Shown: positions 17,310-25,094, counted from the first letter of the stretch. The stretch: DNA of 39,884 nucleotides from Bacteroidota bacterium (GCA_024642705.1 JAHEAQ010000045.1:1-39884); one strand, 5' to 3'. A program made the numbers and translations. The notes: a model not told the origin generated them from the letters alone.

Positions 17310-18143
17310 TTGAATAAAGAACTAATTGTAAATTTTACTCCTACAGGAATGATTCCTACAAAGGAGACAAATCCTAACGTGCCAATTTCTGAAAATGAAA
17401 TTATAGATGACGTAATTGAAGCGAATGAATTAGGAATAACATGTGTACATCTTCATGCTAGAGATGAAAAAGGGCATTCAACTTTTAAAGCTGAACTATA
17501 TGGAAGAATTATTGCTGGAATTAAAAAACATTGTCCAGACTTAGTATTGGGTGTTTCTTTAAGCGGTAGAGATTTTCATGAATTTGAAAAACGATCAGAA
17601 GTGCTTTCATTAGGAGTTGACTTAGGTTCTCTTACTTTAAGTTCACTGAATTTCCCAAAACAAGCAAGCCTCAATAGTCCTGAAATGATAATGGCTTTAT
17701 GCCAAAAAATGAACGAAACAGGTACAAATCCAGAACTCGAGGTTTTTGACCTTGGAATGATCAATTATTCAAAATATTTAATAGAAAAAGGTCTTATCCA
17801 GAACCCATTGTATTACAATATAATCCTAGGAAACATTTCTGGTTTACAATTGAATGCATCGCACATTGGGTCGGCAATAGCAGATTTGCCAAGCGGAGCA
17901 TTATGGTCATTAGGTGGAATAGGGAGTACACAACTTTCAGCAAATAGTATTGCAATTGCCATTGGAGGAGGCGTTAGAGTAGGAATCGAGGATAATATTT
18001 ATTATGATCAAGGAAGAAAAGAATTAACAACCAACATGAATTTACTTAGAAGAATTCATCGTTTAGCTGATGAATTCGAAAGGAAGATTATGAAAAGCAA
18101 GGCATTTGGAGAATTAGGTTTTTACAATAAATTCAGAAATTAA
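17310..18143 (+). CDS. BKACE family (beta-keto acid cleavage) enzyme
   Basis: 277 residues of the beta-keto acid cleavage enzyme family, relatives of 3-keto-5-aminohexanoate cleavage enzyme (Kce) from lysine fermentation. The zinc ligands are visible: H47 and H49 in VHLHARDEKG and E227 in VRVGIEDNIYYD. Family members condense a beta-keto acid with acetyl-CoA and release acetoacetate plus a new acyl-CoA. The start is TTG: no in-frame ATG lies upstream, and ELIVNFTPTGMIPTKE is the normal family N-terminus. The lysine-fermentation partners are absent here. Its neighbours are acyltransferases and an amino-sugar cassette, so it may make an acyl-CoA for sugar acylation; that is inference. Confidence 0.88.
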   Translation: MNKELIVNFTPTGMIPTKETNPNVPISENEIIDDVIEANELGITCVHLHARDEKGHSTFKAELYGRIIAGIKKHCPDLVLGVSLSGRDFHEFEKRSEVLSLGVDLGSLTLSSLNFPKQASLNSPEMIMALCQKMNETGTNPELEVFDLGMINYSKYLIEKGLIQNPLYYNIILGNISGLQLNASHIGSAIADLPSGALWSLGGIGSTQLSANSIAIAIGGGVRVGIEDNIYYDQGRKELTTNMNLLRRIHRLADEFERKIMKSKAFGELGFYNKFRN

Positions 18144-18316
18144 TGCAATTGTTATTTTTTTGTTTTTATGACCATCGACGACTTTAAAATGCCATTCATT
18201 TTCTAGAAAATACAAAATTAAAGTTTGCACTTCTAATATCAGAAAATTCAAATCTGCTAAAATTCATTATTTTTGGGTTAAAAGTTATTTTTACTAAATT
18301 TTAAAAGTTTCTTTTA

Positions 18317-19381
18317 ATGAAGGTTAATACCCAAAGAAAAATATTTGATTGTGATATCCATCAAACATTTAGACACCAATCCGAGCTTTTTCCTTATTTA
18401 CACAGAAGATTTGTAAAAAGAATTGAAAAGAATGGTCTTGGTTACCCTCCATCACCTTACACTTCGCCATTGGATTATAAAAGAAAAGATTCATTACCTC
18501 CAAGCGGTCCAGCAGGAAGTGATCGTTCTTTCTTAAAAAAGCAATTGTTGGAAGAAATGGGAATAGAAAGAGGAATTCTTAATGGATCAGGAATTATTGC
18601 TGCATCATACATTCCAGAAATTGAATATCCAGCTCATTTAGTAAGAGCTTATAATTTGTGGTTAATAGAGGAATGGCTGGAAAAGGAGGATGTTTTTTAT
18701 GGTTCATTGCATATTGCACTTCAGAATGTGGAGGAATCAGTAGCAATGATAAAAGAACTTGGAAAGCATGAAAAAATTGTTCAAGTTATTGTTCCTGCTA
18801 TGACTCCATTGCCCATAGCTCATGCTTATTATAAACCTATATTGAAAGCGATTCAAGAGATGGATCTGACCTTAGCTTTTCATCTATGGCAACCTTCCAT
18901 ATTAACACATAGCTCGACCCCAATTGGGAATCCAGCTTTATATTTAGAGTGGAAGACTCAATCAGGTTTGCCTTTGATTTCCCAAATGTTGAATATGATT
19001 TTGAATGGTGTATTTGTGGAGTTTCCGGATTTGAGGTGTGTTTTACTTGAAGGAGGTTATTCTTGGCTTATTTATTTCAAACATAGGATGGATCAGCTTT
19101 ATAAAAGTTTTAGGCAAGAAGCTGCTTGGCTAACTGAGAAACCTTCCTATTATTTAATGAGAAATTGTAGATTTAGCACACAACCCCTCGAAGAATTCGA
19201 TGCAAAATATTCCAAATCTTTATTTGAAGCATTTGATGCGGATGATCTTTTAATGTTTGCAAGTGATTATCCGCATTGGGATGGAGATTCTCCAAATCAA
19301 ATTGACAAACTTTTAAACACGGGTAATACAGATAAAATTCTTTACCAAAATGCAATGAGTTTTTACAAAATCAAAAATTGA
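18317..19381 (+). CDS. amidohydrolase_2 family metal-dependent hydrolase or decarboxylase (ACMSD-like)
   Basis: 354 residues of the TIM-barrel amidohydrolase_2 family, which includes ACMSD and related decarboxylases. The N-terminal metal site is DCDIH (residues 11-15). The C-terminal catalytic Asp is D317 in FASDYPHWDGDSP, followed by the family-typical IDKLLN and ILYQNAMSFY. The middle strand has HLWQPS where a metal-binding His is expected. Members either hydrolyse amides or lactones or decarboxylate keto or aromatic acids; this cannot be decided here. It follows the BKACE gene after 173 bp and precedes the Rieske gene by 9 bp, so coupling with the latter is likely. Confidence 0.88.
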   Translation: MKVNTQRKIFDCDIHQTFRHQSELFPYLHRRFVKRIEKNGLGYPPSPYTSPLDYKRKDSLPPSGPAGSDRSFLKKQLLEEMGIERGILNGSGIIAASYIPEIEYPAHLVRAYNLWLIEEWLEKEDVFYGSLHIALQNVEESVAMIKELGKHEKIVQVIVPAMTPLPIAHAYYKPILKAIQEMDLTLAFHLWQPSILTHSSTPIGNPALYLEWKTQSGLPLISQMLNMILNGVFVEFPDLRCVLLEGGYSWLIYFKHRMDQLYKSFRQEAAWLTEKPSYYLMRNCRFSTQPLEEFDAKYSKSLFEAFDADDLLMFASDYPHWDGDSPNQIDKLLNTGNTDKILYQNAMSFYKIKN

Positions 19382-19390
19382 AACTTTACA

Positions 19391-19741
19391 ATGGATTGGA
19401 AATTTATTTGTAAAATTGATGAAATCAGTGAAAATAGATTTACTATTTTTGAATTAAACAAGATTTCTATAGGAATCATAGTTTATCAAAATATTGCTAG
19501 AGCTTACCTCAATATATGCCCTCATGCAGGTGCTGCGATTTGTGAAGGAATTATCAATGATTATAAGATTTCAACAAAAGTCCACCATACCGAATTAATC
19601 TCTGAAGATTCATTGATACTTTGTCCCTGGCATGGATATGAATTTAAAATTGAAACCGGCGAAGCTATTGTGAAGGATTGTAAAAATCTTGTGGTTATTA
19701 GGTTGAAAAATGAAAATGGAAATTTATTCGTCTATATTTGA
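19391..19741 (+). CDS. small Rieske [2Fe-2S] protein
   Basis: 116 residues forming a single Rieske domain. The cluster ligands are C43 and H45 in NICPHAGA and C78 and H81 in LCPWHGYEF, the C-x-H and C-x-x-H pattern of ferredoxins and oxygenase Rieske domains. There is no catalytic mononuclear-iron domain, no membrane helix and no signal peptide, so it is a soluble cytoplasmic electron carrier or an oxygenase subunit whose partner is elsewhere. The spacing between the two ligand pairs (32 residues) contains a short extra loop. It lies 9 bp after the amidohydrolase and 64 bp before the acyltransferase. Confidence 0.92.
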   Translation: MDWKFICKIDEISENRFTIFELNKISIGIIVYQNIARAYLNICPHAGAAICEGIINDYKISTKVHHTELISEDSLILCPWHGYEFKIETGEAIVKDCKNLVVIRLKNENGNLFVYI

Positions 19742-19805
19742 AATATTCTAGATTCATTGACAAGCAAAGGAAAAAAATTGTTTTAAAACATATCACTTTT
19801 AAATT

Positions 19806-20480
19806 ATGGAGCAAAAGCACGTTTTTCTAGGTCACCATAATTTTGGTCTTTCCTTAATCATTGATAATTTGTATTCGAATTTTGGAACTGACATTGAAAT
19901 TGAGATAATTGAAAATATGGATCCAAAAGTAAATTCAATTTATGATTATCCTTTTGTTCTAAATGAAAATAAACTTCGCAAAACGGATATCTCCTTTTGG
20001 CAACCAAGCTCTGATTCAAGCTTTTATTTAAGTTCTGTTTCACCTAGCTCAAGATCGAAAATATTCGAGCAATTCAAAGAAAAATTTGATCTTTCTTTAT
20101 ATAAATTTCCAGTTTCTGTGCACACCAGTGCTGTAATATCTTTATCCTCTCAAATTCTACAAGGCTCTTATATCGGCCCATTGAGCATAATAGCTCCTTT
20201 TTGTGAAATTGGAAAATTTTGCTTTATCAATAGAGCAACTTCAGTTGGTCACCACTGTCAATTAGCTGATTTTGTAACACTATCTGCAGGCGTATGCATA
20301 GGCAGCAGAACGGTCTTTGAAACGGGGGTTAACATCGGATTGGGCGCGACTATATTTGACGGAGTAACAATTGGAGAAGGAAGTATAATTGGAGCTGGCT
20401 CCCTAGTTACAAAAAATATTCCAGCAGGTGTTATCGCATATGGTTCTCCAGCTAAAATCATTAGAGAAATTGATGCTTAA
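19806..20480 (+). CDS. NeuD/PglD-like hexapeptide acyltransferase
   Basis: 224 residues. The C-terminal half (about 105-222) is a left-handed beta-helix of hexapeptide repeats, with the catalytic His at H149 in SVGHHCQLADFV (the H-x-C-x-x-x-D-F position of PglD) and the ending IAYGSPAKIIREI. The N-terminal half sits where PglD/NeuD proteins have a UDP-sugar-binding Rossmann domain, but the Gly-rich loop is degenerate (VFLGHHNFGLSLI). It should transfer an acyl group from acyl-CoA to an amine or hydroxyl of a sugar. Its stop codon lies exactly in the TTAA that borders the small mobile element. It could supply the N-acylation step missing from the amino-sugar cassette. Confidence 0.88.
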   Translation: MEQKHVFLGHHNFGLSLIIDNLYSNFGTDIEIEIIENMDPKVNSIYDYPFVLNENKLRKTDISFWQPSSDSSFYLSSVSPSSRSKIFEQFKEKFDLSLYKFPVSVHTSAVISLSSQILQGSYIGPLSIIAPFCEIGKFCFINRATSVGHHCQLADFVTLSAGVCIGSRTVFETGVNIGLGATIFDGVTIGEGSIIGAGSLVTKNIPAGVIAYGSPAKIIREIDA

Positions 20481-20721
20481 ACCCGCATTATGCATTAGAC
20501 ATTCAATTCCAACTGGAAATGACTGCAAAATATACCGCTGCACTAAGTTTTGGTCATCCACCATAGTGGTAACTATGATTTAGTCAGGCCATCCCTTCCG
20601 ACAGGTTTTCTGTCGGTTCTCTCCCTATTTTAATTTCATTAAAATTGCTTTGCATCGTTCGTACATTTTTTATTGTCATTTCAAGCCTCATTGCGAAGCC
20701 CCAATGCATAATGCGGGTTAA
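20477..20721. mobile_element. MITE-like element with 17-bp terminal inverted repeats, TTAA at both edges
   Basis: Perfect 17-bp inverted repeats (AACCCGCATTATGCATT at 20480-20496 and its complement at 20703-20719) enclose about 200 bp without a gene. TTAA is present at 20477-20480 and 20718-20721 and could be a target-site duplication, though the left side has one extra A before CCCGC. Inside is a perfect 7-bp hairpin (CCGACAG / CTGTCGG, 20598-20616) and a small CCAC/GTGG hairpin. Both TTAA copies hold the stop codons of the two flanking convergent genes. The CC-type ends and TTAA site would fit an IS1380-family-derived non-autonomous element, but no transposase is present to confirm this. 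Confidence 0.65.
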
Positions 20722-21653
20722 ATTTTCAAACGATATGTTAATATAGCTTTTGGAATTGCACCTAAACTTTCTTTAAATCTCGCCAATGAAAAATTAAGGC
20801 TTTCTGGACCATCATTAGAAGTACCTAGGTCTAAATACTGATATTCATTTCTGTAGTAATCATGCAAATATTCAACTAAAATGCTGATTCCTTCATACTT
20901 GAAACCTTGTTCATTCGAACAAATATATTGGGCTTTTATTACATCCTTAAAAACGAAAACAAGAATCGAAGCTACCAAATGCCCATTTACAAACGTGCCA
21001 AATATTTTTATGTTTTCAGGGAAAGCGTTTAACAAGTATTCAAGATCTTCAAAATTGTGCAATGGCTTTGTATCATATCTTTCTTCTAAATGAAGTGAAA
21101 GCAATTTGTAGAAGTCGAACAAAGGAATAGAGTCAGAAATCCCATGATGGTCTTTATTTTTCTTTATAGCCCTTTTTTTTGCCTTATTTGGATTAAAATT
21201 TTCAGAAAGACTGATACAGAAACTCACATCCGTTTTAATTATTGTAGCTCCTAAATTCAATAAGTTGAAATGATCTGAGTGATCTTGATTTAATAAGTGA
21301 AAAAACGGCTGAGCTTTATAAATAAATTCATCAAATTTATTTTCTAATAAATATTTTTTCAAACCAATAAATATTTCATTTGAAATTTCGCTTCCATATT
21401 TATCGGAATGCACCAATCCTCCAAAACTTAATCCAGAATGCGAATTCAATTGATTACCTATTTCTACTGCTGGAAGAATAGCAATGATTTGATCTTTTTT
21501 ATTCAAGAAAAGCAAGGAATGGTCAACAATCCTGTTTTTGTGGTAATGGATAAAGTTTCTTGAGAAAAAAAATGACCCGTTTATGGAATGTTCCAGGAAG
21601 TGATTCCACTTAGAATGAAATGCATCATTGTATTTTTGAATAGTGATTTTCAA
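20718..21653 (-). CDS. FemAB/GNAT-fold acyltransferase (Acetyltransf_6-like)
   Basis: 311 residues with the paired-GNAT (FemAB) organisation. The first half contains FFFSRNFIHYHKNRI and LLFLNKKDQIIAILPAVE. The second half contains a basic KKRAIKKNKDHHG segment, GTFVNGHLVASILVFVF and YICSNEQGFKYEGISILVEY, ending with YQYLDLGTSNDGPESLNFSL and RFKESLG, which is typical of Acetyltransf_6/PEP-CTERM-FemAB-like proteins. Such enzymes add amino-acyl or acyl groups to sugars, lipids or peptides. The only start is TTG at 21653, since an in-frame stop lies four codons upstream. It converges on the NeuD-like gene, and the small mobile element separates their stop codons. Confidence 0.8.
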   Translation of the reverse strand: MKITIQKYNDAFHSKWNHFLEHSINGSFFFSRNFIHYHKNRIVDHSLLFLNKKDQIIAILPAVEIGNQLNSHSGLSFGGLVHSDKYGSEISNEIFIGLKKYLLENKFDEFIYKAQPFFHLLNQDHSDHFNLLNLGATIIKTDVSFCISLSENFNPNKAKKRAIKKNKDHHGISDSIPLFDFYKLLSLHLEERYDTKPLHNFEDLEYLLNAFPENIKIFGTFVNGHLVASILVFVFKDVIKAQYICSNEQGFKYEGISILVEYLHDYYRNEYQYLDLGTSNDGPESLNFSLARFKESLGAIPKAILTYRLKI

Positions 21654-21773
21654 CTTATTGTCTCATTCTATTTGTGCAATAGATTAATTTATGTGAGGGT
21701 AAAAGAAATGATCTTTTAGTACATTTTCTAGTTAAAGACAGATTTTTTGTTTCATCTTATCTAATCGTTTTAG

Positions 21774-22433
21774 TTAAATGTCAATATTTCTCATAAATTT
21801 TGCTGGAATTCCTCCATAAATAGAACAATCCGGAACATAACCATTCACTACAGCGCCTGCAGCAACAACAGCAAAATCTCCCACAACACTTTTTTCAATA
21901 ATTTTGGCTCCCATTCCCACTGAAACAGACCTACCTATTTTTGTTACAGAGCCAATAATACTTCCCATAGAAATATAACTTAAAGGCCCAACTTCTGAAC
22001 CATGGCAAATCGTGCTTTGAGGAGAAACATAAACACCAGTTTTTAAATGCGCTGATGAAATGTAAGATAGTGCTAAAACGGTTACCCCCGGGTCCAAAAT
22101 TGCTCCATCTAAAATTATGGCACTTTTATGTATTACTGTGGCAAGTTTTTCTTCGGGAATATTGAGTTCTTGAAACAATTCATCTCCCAATTTATTTTTT
22201 CCAATTACATGAATTGCATAGGAAAAATAAATATTGTCTTCATCAAAATATCTTGCGCAATCTCTGGACTTCCCTAAAATAGGATACCCATTGATACTTC
22301 CTGTTTCAAAATCATTCAAGATACCCATTACTTCATATTCATAATCATTATAATGTTTTCGATTGTGATCAATGCAACTTGCAACTCCTCCAGCTTTAGC
22401 TCCTCCGATTATAATTATTTTTTTAGATTTCAT
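21774..22433 (-). CDS. NeuD/PglD-like sugar O/N-acyltransferase
   Basis: 219 residues from the ATG at 22433. A TTG at 22460 would add nine unlikely residues before the family start KSKKIIIIGGAKAGG. The N-terminal half is the PglD-type nucleotide-sugar-binding domain (Gly loop IIGGAKAGG, then a PILGKSRD segment). The C-terminal half is a left-handed beta-helix with catalytic H144 in STICHGSEVGPLSYI and the end IYGGIPAKFMRNI. It should use acyl-CoA to acylate a nucleotide-linked amino sugar. It is a full-length, intact family member, so it is the better of the two candidates for completing the Fuc3N/Qui3N-type route. It follows 120 bp upstream of the FemAB-fold gene on the same strand. Confidence 0.88.
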   Translation of the reverse strand: MKSKKIIIIGGAKAGGVASCIDHNRKHYNDYEYEVMGILNDFETGSINGYPILGKSRDCARYFDEDNIYFSYAIHVIGKNKLGDELFQELNIPEEKLATVIHKSAIILDGAILDPGVTVLALSYISSAHLKTGVYVSPQSTICHGSEVGPLSYISMGSIIGSVTKIGRSVSVGMGAKIIEKSVVGDFAVVAAGAVVNGYVPDCSIYGGIPAKFMRNIDI

Positions 22434-22555
22434 GTTATTCTGCTGCAATTTCAAATTCAATTTATCAATTAATGGTAATCATTTATAACCAAAACTTTAA
22501 ATTATAAAATAAAAAAATCTTCTTACTTATCCCTGTTTATAAAATGTCAATATTA

Positions 22556-22563
22556 TAGATTTG
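22556..22563 (+). promoter_or_regulatory. Bacteroidota -7 promoter box (TAGATTTG)
   Basis: An exact TAnnTTTG match, 20 bp before the ATG of a 57-codon open frame at 22583. The distance is right for a short leader. No good -33 TTG is seen. Confidence 0.45.
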
Positions 22564-22582
22564 ACACTGTAAATGTTGATTT

Positions 22583-22756
22583 ATGCACATTAGATTTATA
22601 ATTTTTCTATTTTTAATATATACGAATCAGCAATTGGAACAAAGGGACTATTCCTTCAGATTGCAATCCTGGAGAGATTATCATCAAGCAAAATTGTGCT
22701 ATAAGCAATGTATTGATGTTGAGTATTGGAAGGAACTTAATGGTGACTTATCATAG
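22583..22756 (+). CDS. putative small exported peptide, 57 residues
   Basis: An open frame of 57 codons with an ATG start. The first 15 residues (MHIRFIIFLFLIYTN) look like a signal or membrane segment. The rest (from QQLEQRDYSF to NGDLS) is charged and aromatic, with two cysteines (39 and 43), and ends with a TAG. It has a promoter box 20 bp upstream and reading-frame composition like the neighbouring genes. I recognise no family; it may also be the remnant of a larger helical protein. It sits between the NeuD-like gene (divergent) and a MITE-like element. Confidence 0.4.
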   Translation: MHIRFIIFLFLIYTNQQLEQRDYSFRLQSWRDYHQAKLCYKQCIDVEYWKELNGDLS

Positions 22757-22869
22757 AGGACTGACTGTCAATAATTAATTTATTTTTAATCATTAATGTC
22801 CGATAAAAAAATAATTTTATGATTTTAATTTTCATCGAATTGATAAACAACTTTATCTGATTAAAGACC

Positions 22870-23002
22870 GCACCTACGGAGCTCATTGCCATTATTACAT
22901 TTCTTTTTACAAACAGTTCGCCCCGAGTGGGGCTAAAGAATCCCAGAGGGATGATCTGTTTGTAATAAAGTATAACAACAAAAAAATAAGCCCCAGAGGG
23001 GC
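22870..23002. repeat. cluster of short GC-rich palindromes
   Basis: Four small palindromes stand out in AT-rich DNA: GCACC-TAC-GGAGC (22870-22882, one mismatch), GCCCC-GAGT-GGGGC (22920-22933), ATCCC-AGA-GGGAT (22940-22952) and GCCCC-AGA-GGGGC (22990-23002). They share the form of a 5-bp stem around a 3-4 nt loop. I have the impression that similar clusters recur between genes of Bacteroidota; that is recollection, not a search. Confidence 0.65.
22907..22965. repeat. three-way-junction palindrome
   Basis: A perfect 10-bp outer stem (TTACAAACAG at 22907-22916 and CTGTTTGTAA at 22956-22965) encloses two perfect hairpins, GCCCC/GGGGC and ATCCC/GGGAT. The strand can therefore fold into a closed three-way junction with almost no unpaired bases. 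It lies inside the MITE-like element. Confidence 0.8.
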
Positions 23003-23139
23003 GACCTCCTTAAAATCCCTTATTTCAAAGGAGTTTGAAAGATTTTTGATTGTTTTGTCGGACATCATTGATTTTTAATTTAAGCTTAATATTTTTTAAA
23101 AATTTTAGGTTTAATCACAAGGAAATGGAGTTAACAATG

Positions 23140-24972
23140 TTATAGGTATCCTGCAGCTTGTAATTCAAATAATTCTTTATATAATTTTGGTTTTGCCATT
23201 AATTCCTCATGGGTACCTTGCTCTCCAATCCTGCCATGTTCCAAAACAATTATTCTATCCGCCATTCGAACAGTGCTGAATCTATGAGAAATAATGATGC
23301 TGGTTTTACCTTTGGTTAAATTTATAAATCTTTCAAAGACTTCAAATTCTGCTTTAGCATCAAGAGCAGATGTAGGCTCGTCTAATATTAAAACATTGGC
23401 ATCTTTCATATATGCTCTTGCCAATGCAACTTTTTGCCACTGACCGCCTGATAACTCTTGCCCTTTTACAAATCGTCGACCTAATTGTTGCTCATAACCA
23501 TTAGGCATCTCAGAGACAACTTCAGAAGCCAAACTCAATTCAGCAGCTTTTTTGATTCGTTCTAAATTTGCCAATTCATCAATATTCCCGATTGCAATGT
23601 TTTCTTTAATCGTAAATTCATATTTAAAAAAGTCTTGAAAAATAACACCAAACATAGCCTGATATTCTATTATATTAAAATCTTTAATATTGATTCCATC
23701 CAGCAAAATTTCACCTTCTGTTGGTTCATAAAATCTCAGGATAAGCTTGATTAATGTTGTTTTACCAGCTCCATTTTGACCCACAAAAGCCATCTTTTCT
23801 CCTGCTTTTATTTTGAAATTTACTCCTTTTAATACTGCTTCATTGCTGCCTGCATAGTGAAAATGCAAATTCCTGATTTCAAATCCTTCCTTAATTTCTG
23901 TCGGAAGAGGCACCTGTACATCATTTGTTTCTGGAATAGTTAAGTCAATAAAATCAAAATAGTCCTTAAGATATAAGGCACTTTCTGTAATCCTGCTGAA
24001 TCTGGAGAAAAAACCTTGAAGGCTGTTTCTTAATCTATTGAATGATCCTGACAAAAATGTTAATTCCCCAATTGAAATGATGCCTGATAATACCCTGAAT
24101 ATGATTAAAACATAAGCTCCATAATAAGATAGCACGCCTAAAATGTTGAAAATTGTTCCATAAGCGCTACTCTTAATAATTAATTTCTTATTAAGATTAT
24201 AATAATCATCGGAAAGGTTTCTAAAACGATCGGCAACAAATGCAGTCAATCCGAAAAGTTTGATTTCTTTTGCAGTATTAGCATTGGCGCCAATATATCT
24301 CAAATAATCCAATTCTCTTCTTTCTGATGTCCAACTCCTAGCCAATGAATATCTTTGGTTGCTAAATTTTATTTCGTTAAAGAATGAAGGGATGATGCTT
24401 AATATAAGTAGGATTATCAGGTAAGGTTCAAAATAAATTAAGCCGACAATCAAACTAGCAATTGAAATGACACTTTGAACCTGACTCAGAGAATTAGACA
24501 TCAAGTTGACCCGGCTAGCCGTTTGCGTTCTTGCTCGTTCTAATTTATCGTAAAATTCAGGATCCTCAAGCTGTGCAATACTTAATTCTTTTGTTTTATT
24601 AATGATTCTAATAGAAGAATTATTGGAATATAGATCACCCATAAGACTGTCCGTAAGGGTAATCATCCTGTCAATAATGTCAGCAATTATGACAATAATA
24701 AATTCTATCAATACAAATTTCCAGAGCGTAGTAAAGTCTTTATCAGCAATTCTGGTCTGAAGAATTATTTCATCAATTATTATCTTTCCAACCCATAAAA
24801 TGACTACTGGAGAAAAAGCATTGATTAATCTGAATAAGGCATTGAAAAAGAACATCTTTTTGTTGATGTTCCATATTTCTTTGAAAAACCTTGGAATTGA
24901 TTTTAAAGCACTAAAGGATGATTTTAAATCTATTTTTTCCTTTTTCTTTATGGATTGTAAGTTTTGTATCAC
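23140..24972 (-). CDS. ABC transporter, fused permease and ATPase (MsbA/exporter type)
   Basis: 610 residues: a six-helix exporter membrane domain (about 1-330) followed by the nucleotide-binding domain. Walker A is GQNGAGKTTL (about residue 397), the signature is LSGGQWQKVALARA (about 505), Walker B is VLILDEPTSALD and the H-loop is IIISHRFSTV. It should work as a homodimer in the inner membrane and export a lipid, peptide or drug; the substrate is unknown. The start is GTG at 24972, as no better ATG lies nearby. It is 122 bp downstream of the serine hydrolase gene on the same strand. Proximity to the sugar and acyltransferase genes might suggest export of a lipid-linked product, but this is weak. 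Confidence 0.93.
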   Translation of the reverse strand: MIQNLQSIKKKEKIDLKSSFSALKSIPRFFKEIWNINKKMFFFNALFRLINAFSPVVILWVGKIIIDEIILQTRIADKDFTTLWKFVLIEFIIVIIADIIDRMITLTDSLMGDLYSNNSSIRIINKTKELSIAQLEDPEFYDKLERARTQTASRVNLMSNSLSQVQSVISIASLIVGLIYFEPYLIILLILSIIPSFFNEIKFSNQRYSLARSWTSERRELDYLRYIGANANTAKEIKLFGLTAFVADRFRNLSDDYYNLNKKLIIKSSAYGTIFNILGVLSYYGAYVLIIFRVLSGIISIGELTFLSGSFNRLRNSLQGFFSRFSRITESALYLKDYFDFIDLTIPETNDVQVPLPTEIKEGFEIRNLHFHYAGSNEAVLKGVNFKIKAGEKMAFVGQNGAGKTTLIKLILRFYEPTEGEILLDGINIKDFNIIEYQAMFGVIFQDFFKYEFTIKENIAIGNIDELANLERIKKAAELSLASEVVSEMPNGYEQQLGRRFVKGQELSGGQWQKVALARAYMKDANVLILDEPTSALDAKAEFEVFERFINLTKGKTSIIISHRFSTVRMADRIIVLEHGRIGEQGTHEELMAKPKLYKELFELQAAGYL

Positions 24973-25094
24973 TGAAAATGAAGTATTTAGAAGTTATCAA
25001 CCTTTTGAAAGGTATTTTTGTTTTGCGAAAGCAATAAATATCTACTTAACTTCCAATAAATTTAAATCTTGGCATGAAAACATCAAAAGATATT

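Larger units (their letters stand above)
22791..23071. mobile_element. MITE-like or decayed IS element with ATGTCCGAyAAAA ends
   Basis: The two ends are imperfect inverted repeats sharing ATGTCCGA[T/C]AAAA (left 22789-22808, right 23053-23072, 17 of 20 positions complementary). The 8-bp direct repeat TTTTTAAT flanks them at 22783-22790 and 23072-23079, as a target duplication would, though it is AT-rich and could be chance. The 280-bp interior has no open frame; it carries the palindrome cluster at 22870-23002. There is no transposase, so it is a non-autonomous or decayed element. Confidence 0.5.

Noticed and set aside
18144-18316. A minus-strand open stretch containing LENEWHFKVVDGHKNK in the BKACE-amidohydrolase gap
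   Set aside because: It has a loose resemblance to the end of CorC/HlyC-type proteins, but too short and without a start, so chance is likely.
17310-19741. Aromatic compound degradation operon (amidohydrolase plus Rieske)
   Set aside because: No oxygenase catalytic subunit, reductase, ring-cleavage enzyme or transporter is present, and the neighbours are sugar and acyltransferase genes.
20480-20719. The 17-bp inverted repeats as a transcription terminator
   Set aside because: The arms are about 200 bp apart and are not followed by T-tracts, so an element end is the better reading.
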